A stretch of 7,514 nucleotides of DNA, from positions 1 through 7,514 of the forward strand of contig CAKRYM010000065.1 in NCBI GenBank assembly GCA_934427095.1, given 5' to 3'. This DNA is from an uncultured Bacillota bacterium (lineage in GTDB: Bacteria; Bacillota; Dehalobacteriia; UBA4068). The notes under the pieces are model-generated. The model saw nothing but the letters and a program-made list of their open reading frames with translations, did not search any database and was not told the DNA's origin. A program made the translations under genes and the position numbers. The first letter of the stretch is position 1. The number at the start of each line of letters is the position of its first letter. Positions 1-5,771 of this stretch are shown piece after piece.

Positions 1-27
1 GCTCTTGCGCAAGGAGGATAAAGACCA

Positions 28-690
28 GTGCAATATGTGATCTCTTTCCTGGAGGGTATCCTCACCTTCATTTCCCCTTGTCTGTTGCCTATGCTCCCCA
101 TTTATATTTCCTATTTTGCTGGAGGTGGGGAGCGCAGCGCCAAGAAAACCTTAAATAGCGCCATTGGCTTTGTTTTGGGGTTCACCTTGGTATTTATGGT
201 CATGGGCGGCTTAGCCGGCACAGTCGGGAGCTTCTTAAAAGGGCATCAGCAGGCGGTTAACCTTGTTTCCGGCATCGTGGTGATCTTTTTCGGCTTATAT
301 TTTCTGGGCCTCATTAAGATTAACCTGTTCAAAGGGAGTAATCAGCAAATAGAAACCAAAAACATGGGATTCTTTTCCACCTTGCTCTTTGGCATTGTCT
401 TTTCTTTGGGCTGGACCCCTTGTGTGGGCGCTTTTTTGGGCTCTGCCTTAATGCTTGCCTCTCAACAAGGCCATGTACTCCTAGGTATGCTGATGCTCCT
501 GGCTTATTCCCTAGGGTTAGGCTTACCCTTTTTGCTCAGCGCCCTTTTGATCGACTATCTCAAGTCTGCCTTTGACTGGGTGAAACGGCATTACCGTATC
601 ATCAATCTCATCAGCGGTATTTTCCTCATCCTCATTGGCGTACTCATGGCCACCAATGTTTTGGGGCGGTTGTTAAGTCTACTTAGCTAA
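28..690 (+). CDS. ccdA: CcdA-family membrane thiol:disulfide electron transporter
   Basis: A 220-residue polytopic membrane protein of the CcdA/DsbD-beta family. These proteins carry electrons from cytoplasmic thioredoxin across the membrane to extracytoplasmic thioredoxin-like proteins. About six hydrophobic segments are visible (roughly residues 3-29, 44-66, 76-97, 117-140, 147-175 and 190-212). The two hallmark redox cysteines are present: C18 in the segment-1 motif SPCLLP and C132 in the segment-4 motif TPCVG. The length is normal for stand-alone CcdA. The start is a GTG codon preceded by AAGGAGG at 11-17 with a 10-base spacer; no other start gives the full first membrane segment. The next gene, 12 bases downstream, encodes a membrane-anchored thioredoxin that is the natural electron acceptor, so the two are very likely co-transcribed. 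No cytochrome c assembly gene is visible, so the final substrate is unknown. Confidence 0.93.
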   Translation: MQYVISFLEGILTFISPCLLPMLPIYISYFAGGGERSAKKTLNSAIGFVLGFTLVFMVMGGLAGTVGSFLKGHQQAVNLVSGIVVIFFGLYFLGLIKINLFKGSNQQIETKNMGFFSTLLFGIVFSLGWTPCVGAFLGSALMLASQQGHVLLGMLMLLAYSLGLGLPFLLSALLIDYLKSAFDWVKRHYRIINLISGIFLILIGVLMATNVLGRLLSLLS

Positions 691-702
691 GGAGCGATAA
701 CC

Positions 703-1281
703 ATGCAAAAAAAGAAAATTCTCCTCATTATCCTTCTGGCTTTTGTGCTCTTGCTTATCGGCGCCTATGTGCTGTACCAGCAATTAGGAAAAAATTATAC
801 ACCGGAGCAATTAACCACCCAAAACAATAGCACAACTCAGGATTCCACGGAAAAAGAAAAATATCCCGCGCCGGATTTTACTGTCTATACCTTGGAGGGA
901 GATGCGGTAAAGCTTTCGGACTATTTTGGTCAGCCCATTGTCCTGAATTTCTGGGCCAGCTGGTGCGGTCCCTGTCAAAGTGAAATGCCGGATTTTGCCG
1001 CGGCTTGGGCAGAACAAGGGGAGGAAATCCAATTCCTCATGGTGAATATGACGGACGGCTCTCGGGAAACCCTAGATTCCGCCACGGAATTTCTCACGGA
1101 GCAGGGTTATCCCTTCCCAGTATTATATGACACAGCATCCAGTGCTGCGGAAGCTTACTATGTTTATTCCCTGCCCAGCACCTATTTCATCGATGCTGAG
1201 GGTTACCTGATCGCCAAAACTTCTGGCGCCATTGACGCCGAAACCTTGCAAACCGGTATTGATATGATTTCGCCGCAATAA
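703..1281 (+). CDS. Membrane-anchored TlpA/ResA-like thiol-disulfide oxidoreductase
   Basis: A 192-residue protein of the TlpA/ResA/StoA group. It has a short positive N-terminus (QKKKI), one hydrophobic anchor at about residues 6-28, a polar Ser/Thr/Gln-rich linker at about 29-53, and a thioredoxin fold from about 54 to the end. The active site is WCGPC with C88 and C91, and the cis-proline is P158 in SLPST, so both catalytic elements are intact. The protein should sit on the outer face of the membrane and be kept reduced by the CcdA-like protein encoded just upstream. The CGPC site differs from the CEPC of Bacillus ResA, so assignment to cytochrome c maturation (ResA) or to spore cortex formation (StoA) is not supported; a general surface disulfide reductase is the safe call. 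The ATG start follows AAGGAG at 690-695 with a 7-base spacer. The gene ends about 30 bases before a strong hairpin terminator. Confidence 0.9.
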   Translation: MQKKKILLIILLAFVLLLIGAYVLYQQLGKNYTPEQLTTQNNSTTQDSTEKEKYPAPDFTVYTLEGDAVKLSDYFGQPIVLNFWASWCGPCQSEMPDFAAAWAEQGEEIQFLMVNMTDGSRETLDSATEFLTEQGYPFPVLYDTASSAAEAYYVYSLPSTYFIDAEGYLIAKTSGAIDAETLQTGIDMISPQ

Positions 1282-1311
1282 AGGAAGCTACGCACGATTC
1301 AAGAATAAAAC

Positions 1312-1358
1312 AAAAGAGCCTGCTAAATGAAGAAATCCTTCGTTTAGCAGGCTCTTTT
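1312..1358. terminator. Bidirectional Rho-independent terminator between convergent units
   Basis: A near-perfect inverted repeat: the left arm at 1312-1332 pairs with the right arm at 1338-1358 over 21 positions, with one T/G wobble (1328 with 1342) and a five-base loop (AAATC). The core of the stem is GAGCCTGC paired with GCAGGCTC. On the plus strand the stem ends in TTTT followed by CTTG, and on the minus strand it ends in TTTT followed by GTTTTATTC. Both directions therefore have the GC stem plus U-tract expected of an intrinsic terminator. It lies 30 bases after the thioredoxin gene stop and 4 bases beyond the tRNA-Ala 3' end, so it should end both the ccdA transcript and the minus-strand tRNA/operon transcript. 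Confidence 0.9.
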
Positions 1359-1362
1359 CTTG

Positions 1363-1438
1363 TGGTGGAGATGAGGGGATTCGAACCCCTGGCCTCCTGC
1401 ATGCGAAGCAGGCGCTCTCCCAACTGAGCCACACCCCC
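1363..1438 (-). tRNA. tRNA-Ala (anticodon CGC)
   Basis: Read on the minus strand this is a complete 76-base tRNA cloverleaf. The acceptor stem is GGGGGTG with CATCTCC, the D arm GCTC/GAGC with an 8-base loop containing GG, the anticodon stem CCTGC/GCAGG with loop TTCGCAT, a 5-base variable loop, and the T arm AGGGG/CCCCT with loop TTCGAAT. The discriminator is A and the CCA end is encoded. The anticodon, at 1403-1405, is CGC, which reads the alanine codon GCG. The acceptor stem carries a G3:U70 wobble, the main identity element for alanyl-tRNA synthetase, which independently supports the alanine call. It has its own promoter just upstream and a terminator hairpin 4 bases after the CCA. All stems pair without mismatches apart from G:U wobbles, so it looks functional. 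Confidence 0.97.
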
Positions 1439-1450
1439 ACGCCGCATTTT

Positions 1451-1479
1451 ATTGTAATGGATTTTTCCTATTTTGTCAA
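1451..1479 (-). promoter_or_regulatory. Housekeeping sigma-factor promoter of tRNA-Ala
   Basis: On the minus strand a perfect -35 box TTGACA (1479-1474) is followed after exactly 17 bases by the -10 box TACAAT (1456-1451), one mismatch from TATAAT. Transcription would start near 1443-1445, leaving a leader of only about 5-8 bases before the first tRNA base at 1438. The spacer is A-rich and begins 24 bases after the rpe stop. Such a strong, close promoter is typical of a stable-RNA gene and shows the tRNA can be expressed independently of the protein-coding operon upstream. Confidence 0.88.
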
Positions 1480-1502
1480 TGCTCTTTGGCAAAGTTCCTG
1501 CT

Positions 1503-2192
1503 TTATTCCAGAACCTTTGCCACATTCTTGGGCTGCTCTTCATTGGCAGCCTGGCTCACCTGGAGAAAAGCCTTAGCCACATCGGCTTTAGCCAGAACTG
1601 CACTACCCGCTACCAACAAATCCGCACCGGCTGCCGCGATATCATAAACATTTTCCGCTGTCACGCCGCCGTCCACCTCAATCAAGAAATTCATATTATA
1701 TGTTCCCCGCCAGTCATAGACCCGGCGCAGTTTGCTTAAGGCGTTATGGATAAATTTTTGCCCGCCAAAGCCTGGATTTACGCTCATAATCAGCACCAAA
1801 TCCACCAAATGAGCGACTTCCTCGATCCGATTAATGGGGGTAGCTGGATTCAACGCCAACCCTGGTTTCATGCCTAAGTCCCGAATATAGCGCAAGGTAC
1901 GATCCAGATGGCGGCAAGCCTCCTCATGCACCGTGCAATAATCGCAGCCGGCTTCCTTAAAGGCTGGCAAAAAACGATCCGGCTCATCCACCATCAGATG
2001 GGCGTCAAAAATCATTTTACTATGGGGCCTAAGGCCTTTGATCCAGCCAGGGCCAAAGCTAATATTAGGCACAAAGCCCCCGTCCATCACATCCAAATGC
2101 AGATATTCACAGCCTGCCTGTTCCAAAGCTTGGATTTGTTCTTTCACCTGCCAGATATCTGCGGATAAAAAAGAAGGCGCGATCTTTTTCAT
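1503..2192 (-). CDS. rpe: Ribulose-phosphate 3-epimerase
   Basis: A 229-residue TIM-barrel enzyme that interconverts D-ribulose 5-phosphate and D-xylulose 5-phosphate in the pentose phosphate pathway; cytoplasmic and metal-dependent. Family motifs appear in order: APSFLSAD at residues 5-12, HLDVMDG at 32-38, DAHLMV at 63-68, SVNPGFGGQ at 137-145, and EVDGG at 172-176, followed by a phosphate-binding LVAGSAV. The acid/base aspartates D34 and D174 and the metal-ligand histidines H32 and H65 are all present. The last 14 or so residues form a charged tail beyond the barrel. The ATG start shares one base with the rsgA stop (TGATG). A TTG one codon upstream (2195) is an alternative start, with GGGAGG at 2208-2203 lying 7 bases from the TTG and 10 from the ATG. 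It is the last protein gene of the operon; the tRNA-Ala promoter follows in the next 64 bases. Confidence 0.97.
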   Translation of the reverse strand: MKKIAPSFLSADIWQVKEQIQALEQAGCEYLHLDVMDGGFVPNISFGPGWIKGLRPHSKMIFDAHLMVDEPDRFLPAFKEAGCDYCTVHEEACRHLDRTLRYIRDLGMKPGLALNPATPINRIEEVAHLVDLVLIMSVNPGFGGQKFIHNALSKLRRVYDWRGTYNMNFLIEVDGGVTAENVYDIAAAGADLLVAGSAVLAKADVAKAFLQVSQAANEEQPKNVAKVLE

Positions 2193-3100
2193 CAATACTT
2201 TACCTCCCGGTTGCGTATTTCGTCCAAAAGTTTAAGATAACGGTCATAACGGCCGCGATCAATCTTTCCCTGCTCCACATAGGCTTTCACCGTACAATCC
2301 GGCTCTTTATGGTGCAAACACCCGTCGAACCGGCAAGGGGGCAAAGCCTGATATTCCGGATAACACAAAGGCAAACTTTTCAGCTGGAAATCTTCCGGCA
2401 ATTCCAAAGTAAAGAACCCTGGCGTATCTGCAATAAAGCCGTCCTCCGCCTCATCCCCTAAAGGCAAAATTCGCGCATAGCGAGTAGTGTGCTTACCCCG
2501 GCGCAGCCTCTGGCTAACCGAACCGACCTCCGCATGTTCTCCGTCTAGTAATACATTAATCAAGCTGGATTTTCCCACCCCAGAGGGGCCGGCCAAAACG
2601 GAGAGGCCACCCTTCAACTGTTCTCGTAAGGGGAGAACAGAAGCAGGCGTATTGGCGCAAACCCCAAGCACGGGGTAGCCAGCCTGGGTATAGCACGCAC
2701 AAATCTGATCAAAAAGAGGTTTTTCCTCTTCAGGTAAAAGATCGATTTTGTTAAAGCAAATGATTGGCCGCACATGAGCTAACTCTGCCATGACCAAAAG
2801 CCGATCCAGCAGCAATAAATCATAATCCGGCAACGTCCAGGCCAATACAATCACAATGCAATCCAAATTGACGATATTGGGCCGTTTTAGTTGGGTACGG
2901 CGTTCACCAATACTTTCCATCATTCCCGTACCGTCAGAGAGTAAGGAAATTTGTACCGCATCGCCGGGATAGATTTTGCTAAAGGTTTTTTTCAACCGGC
3001 CACGGGGCTTGCAGTTGATTACCTGATCCCCACAACGAACCTGGTAAAAGCCGCCGTAGCCCGAAACTACCATGCCAGATAGCCATTCCTTTTCCGCCAT
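2192..3100 (-). CDS. rsgA: Small ribosomal subunit biogenesis GTPase RsgA (YjeQ/CpgA)
   Basis: A 302-residue circularly permuted GTPase that acts in late 30S subunit assembly. Domains in order: an N-terminal OB-fold (about residues 7-65), then a GTPase domain with permuted motif order, then a C-terminal zinc domain. The GTPase motifs are G4 NKID at 117-120, the P-loop GPSGVGKS at 171-178, the G2 region GKHTT at about 202-206, and G3 DTPG at 225-228. The zinc site is C256-x4-C261-x-H263-x5-C269, the exact RsgA pattern, followed by a basic helical tail. The ATG start at 3100 shares one base with the pknB stop (TGATG). An adjacent in-frame TTG at 3103 would instead give a 4-base overlap. GAGG at 3114-3111 lies 10 bases from the ATG and 7 from the TTG. 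The overlap suggests translational coupling to the kinase gene. In Bacillus, CpgA is a known substrate of the neighbouring kinase PrkC, so the linkage may be functional here. Confidence 0.97.
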   Translation of the reverse strand: MAEKEWLSGMVVSGYGGFYQVRCGDQVINCKPRGRLKKTFSKIYPGDAVQISLLSDGTGMMESIGERRTQLKRPNIVNLDCIVIVLAWTLPDYDLLLLDRLLVMAELAHVRPIICFNKIDLLPEEEKPLFDQICACYTQAGYPVLGVCANTPASVLPLREQLKGGLSVLAGPSGVGKSSLINVLLDGEHAEVGSVSQRLRRGKHTTRYARILPLGDEAEDGFIADTPGFFTLELPEDFQLKSLPLCYPEYQALPPCRFDGCLHHKEPDCTVKAYVEQGKIDRGRYDRYLKLLDEIRNREVKY

Positions 3101-4995
3101 CAATCAAAAACCTCATTCTGGGCATAATTACCGTCCACGGTAATCTCCAGTTCACCTGGAGCGTACACCGTAATAGGCACTTCCAACAAGGTTCCGCTAG
3201 GTACCATATCATTAAAGACCACCTTAGTGCCTGTGGTATCCGTTAAGGTCATGATAACCTCGCGTTCCGCTTCTTTATCATCCGGCAAAATGGGGACAAA
3301 GAAGGTGTAGGTCAAAGAGCTTCCCGTACTAGAGCTGGTATCTTTACCGGTACTTAAGGTAAGCGTGATTTCCGAACCCGTCTGGGTGGTGACACCAGGG
3401 GCCACACTCTGATCGCAAATCAAATCTTTTCCATAAACGTTGCTGGATGCGCTTAAGACCTCGGTAACCTTGATATCGTATTCTCTTAAAATTTCGTAAG
3501 CTTCTTCCAAAGACTTACCCAACAGATTGGGCATAGGAATATCTTCCGGTTCCTTGCCTTTGCTGACCACCAATTCCACAACCGTGTCTGCGGAAATACT
3601 GTCCCCTGCCACGGGATACTGGTCAATGACCTCCCCTTCTGGGAATTCCTCCGAATATTTTTCCGTGATATTGGGTTCCAAGCCCATGGCCGTCAGCTTC
3701 AAGGTAGCGATTCGTTCCGTGGAACCAATCAAATTAGGCATTTCCTGGGCTTCCTCCCCAGCACTGACCACCAAGGTTACGGTGCGGCCTTTACTAATCT
3801 CCTGACCGTCCGTGGGGTTTTGGGAAATCACGATATCCTTAGCGACATCGCTGCTGTTTCGATAGGTGATTTCTGCTACTAAATCCGCCTGCTCTAGCAT
3901 TTCCACTGCCTCTGCGGAAGAATACCCGGTGACATAAGGCACCGTGGTTTTATCCCCACCACCTAAGGCATGGATCAACCGTCCGGCTAAGAAGACAATG
4001 AGAATCAGCAAAACAACCATTCCCACCAGCATACCTACTCTGGTTGGGGAAAGGCCTGCTACCATTTGTTTTTTGATCTCTTGTTTATTTTTAGGCAAAG
4101 GTCTGGAGGTATTGCCCCCTCTTTCCCCAGGAAGATGCGTTTCCTCCTCCAGGGGAAGTTCTGGTTCTAAGCTACCCTGATAAGCGGCGCGAACGGCATC
4201 TGCCATTTCCCGAGCGCTTTCATAGCGCATTTCCGGGTTTTTCCGCATTGCACGAATGACCACATAGGAAATACCCATGGGTACATTGGGGTTCACCTCA
4301 TGCGGCGGCACAAGCTCACCCTGGACATGCTGCATCGCAATGGAAATCGGCGTTTCCCCATTATAGGGCAGCTTACCAGTGAGCATCTCATAAAACATGA
4401 CGCCGGCGGAATAAAGATCAGACCGTTCATTCACCGCTTTGCCTTGGACTTGTTCCGGGGATATGTAGTGTACAGACCCCATAATCCGATTCGTGGTATT
4501 ATAGGTCATGGTCACGTCCGACATCCCTACGGCAATGCCGAAATCCGTCACCTTTGCCCGGCCGTCCTTGCCCAAGAGAATATTATGGGGCTTAATGTCC
4601 CGATGAATAATGCCATGTTCATGGGCATGCTGCAAACCAGCCAACACTTGGGTGATAATATTGCAAGCTTCATTCAGCTTCAGAGCGCCCTTGCGTTTAA
4701 TATATTCCTTCAAGGACTCCCCTTCCACGAATTCCATGACAATATAGTGCATATTGTCCTCAAAGCCCACATCGTACACACCGACGATGTTATGATGGCT
4801 AAGGCTAGCTACTGCCTGGGCTTCGTGGCGAAAACGCCGAACGAATTCCACATTATTCGCATACTCTTCCCGTAAAATTTTTACGGTGACCATACGATTC
4901 AGTAGCATATCCTGGGCTCGGTAAACGATGGCTGTTCCGCCTGCGCCCAGCTTTTCAATAATCTCATATCGGTTGTTGAAAATTTTACCAATCAT
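3100..4995 (-). CDS. pknB: PASTA-domain Ser/Thr protein kinase (PknB/PrkC/Stk1 family)
   Basis: A 631-residue membrane kinase that senses peptidoglycan fragments or lipid II outside and phosphorylates cytoplasmic targets. The kinase domain spans about residues 10-272: glycine loop GAGGTAIVY (17-25), lysine K39, helix-C glutamate E58, HRDIKPHN (131-138, catalytic D133), DFG (151-153), a Thr-rich activation loop (162-168), and SPEQ (179-182). All catalytic residues are present. A charged juxtamembrane linker (about 275-319) leads to one transmembrane helix (about 320-344). Outside are three PASTA repeats at about 351-413, 416-480 and 485-550, then a Ser/Thr linker and a predicted beta-rich tail (about 553-631). 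The HRD/DFG/PASTA layout is diagnostic. The ATG start has GAGG at 5008-5005 with a 9-base spacer; this site overlaps the prpC stop, and only 11 bases separate the genes. The residue before the catalytic lysine pair is odd (VTVK rather than VAVK or VAIK). Confidence 0.97.
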   Translation of the reverse strand: MIGKIFNNRYEIIEKLGAGGTAIVYRAQDMLLNRMVTVKILREEYANNVEFVRRFRHEAQAVASLSHHNIVGVYDVGFEDNMHYIVMEFVEGESLKEYIKRKGALKLNEACNIITQVLAGLQHAHEHGIIHRDIKPHNILLGKDGRAKVTDFGIAVGMSDVTMTYNTTNRIMGSVHYISPEQVQGKAVNERSDLYSAGVMFYEMLTGKLPYNGETPISIAMQHVQGELVPPHEVNPNVPMGISYVVIRAMRKNPEMRYESAREMADAVRAAYQGSLEPELPLEEETHLPGERGGNTSRPLPKNKQEIKKQMVAGLSPTRVGMLVGMVVLLILIVFLAGRLIHALGGGDKTTVPYVTGYSSAEAVEMLEQADLVAEITYRNSSDVAKDIVISQNPTDGQEISKGRTVTLVVSAGEEAQEMPNLIGSTERIATLKLTAMGLEPNITEKYSEEFPEGEVIDQYPVAGDSISADTVVELVVSKGKEPEDIPMPNLLGKSLEEAYEILREYDIKVTEVLSASSNVYGKDLICDQSVAPGVTTQTGSEITLTLSTGKDTSSSTGSSLTYTFFVPILPDDKEAEREVIMTLTDTTGTKVVFNDMVPSGTLLEVPITVYAPGELEITVDGNYAQNEVFD

Positions 4996-5006
4996 AGCAG
5001 ATCACC

Positions 5007-5717
5007 TCAATCATGAGCAACTACGATGACAGAGATATTGTCATAGCCGCCTCTGCGATAAGCAGCTTCTGTTAAGAATTCTGCGGCAGTCTCCATCAAC
5101 GTGCAGCGCTGAACGATTTCCTGCATCTCTGCGTCTTCCACCAGATTATACAATCCATCCGTACACAACAGCAAACAATCTCCCTTTTGCCAATGGGCAC
5201 GAATGGTATCGACCTCTACCAAAGCATCTTGCCCTAAAGCTCGGGTTAAAATATTCCGTCTGGGGTGGGATCTCGCTTCCGCGGGGGTAAGCTTTCCCTC
5301 ACGCATCAACTGAGCCACCCAAGAATGGTCATCCGTCAGCTGGGTAATGGCATTCCGGTTTACCAAATACGCCCGGCTATCCCCCACATGGACCAAGGTA
5401 ATGTCGTCCTCTTGACAGACGGCGGCAGTCATGGTTGTACCCATACCGCCTGAGCCCCATTTGCTGCCCCGACGGAACAGCAAATCATTGGCCTCATAAA
5501 AAGCGGAACGCAACACATCCGCTGGGTCCTCATCTGGGCCGGCTGCCCAAAGATGTTCTGCCGCGATATGCACCGCCGTGGCAGAAGCAATCTCCCCGCA
5601 AGCCTTACCGCCTAGTCCATCAGCAATGATGAACTGTCCCGCGTCTCGGTCGCAATATACCGCATCCTCATTATTTTCTCTGACGGCTCCCACATGGGAT
5701 AAATAGGCAGCCCTCAC
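5007..5717 (-). CDS. prpC: PP2C-family Ser/Thr protein phosphatase (PrpC/Stp)
   Basis: A 236-residue soluble PPM/PP2C phosphatase that removes phosphate from the PASTA kinase and its substrates, using two or more Mn/Mg ions. Motifs in order: RENNEDA with D18, ADGLGG with D33, GMGTTMTA (92-98), VGDSRAYL (111-118), HPRRNILTRALG (151-162), CTDGL with D187, and YDNISVIVV with D226. The four metal-binding aspartates D18, D33, D187 and D226 are intact. The length is at the short end of the bacterial single-domain family, with no membrane segment or extra domain. The start is GTG at 5717, with AGGAGG five bases upstream (5728-5723), a strong site. It directly precedes the kinase gene, the usual writer/eraser pairing in Bacillota. 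The 54-base gap before it is the largest between protein genes of this operon and shows no clear promoter. Confidence 0.97.
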   Translation of the reverse strand: MRAAYLSHVGAVRENNEDAVYCDRDAGQFIIADGLGGKACGEIASATAVHIAAEHLWAAGPDEDPADVLRSAFYEANDLLFRRGSKWGSGGMGTTMTAAVCQEDDITLVHVGDSRAYLVNRNAITQLTDDHSWVAQLMREGKLTPAEARSHPRRNILTRALGQDALVEVDTIRAHWQKGDCLLLCTDGLYNLVEDAEMQEIVQRCTLMETAAEFLTEAAYRRGGYDNISVIVVAHD

Positions 5718-5771
5718 CCTGACCTCCTACGGCAGTTTTACCCGCCTTTTTACAAACACTACTTACTTTTC

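Noticed and set aside
1..21. Possible C-terminus of an upstream plus-strand gene ending in TAA at 19-21
   Set aside because: Only six codons are visible before the window edge, too few to support a gene. The stop overlapping the ccdA ribosome binding site is suggestive only.
1484..1494. Small inverted repeat CTTTGGCAAAG just after rpe, considered as an rpe terminator
   Set aside because: The stem is only four weak base pairs with a 3-base loop and no U-tract, far below the strength of an intrinsic terminator.
1187..1543. Minus-strand open frame of 118 codons encoding a GVAQLGERLLRMQEARGSNP-type peptide
   Set aside because: This peptide is the translation of the tRNA-Ala gene itself, a well-known false protein in databases. 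The frame also runs through the terminator and into the 3' end of the thioredoxin gene.
4300..4875. Plus-strand open frame of 191 codons opposite the kinase domain
   Set aside because: It lies wholly antisense to the conserved kinase domain, has no recognisable motif, and has the mixed composition expected of a shadow frame.
5718..5771. Possible internal promoter in the 54-base gap between rlmN and prpC
   Set aside because: No pair of -35 and -10 boxes at suitable spacing was found; only the prpC ribosome binding site is clear.
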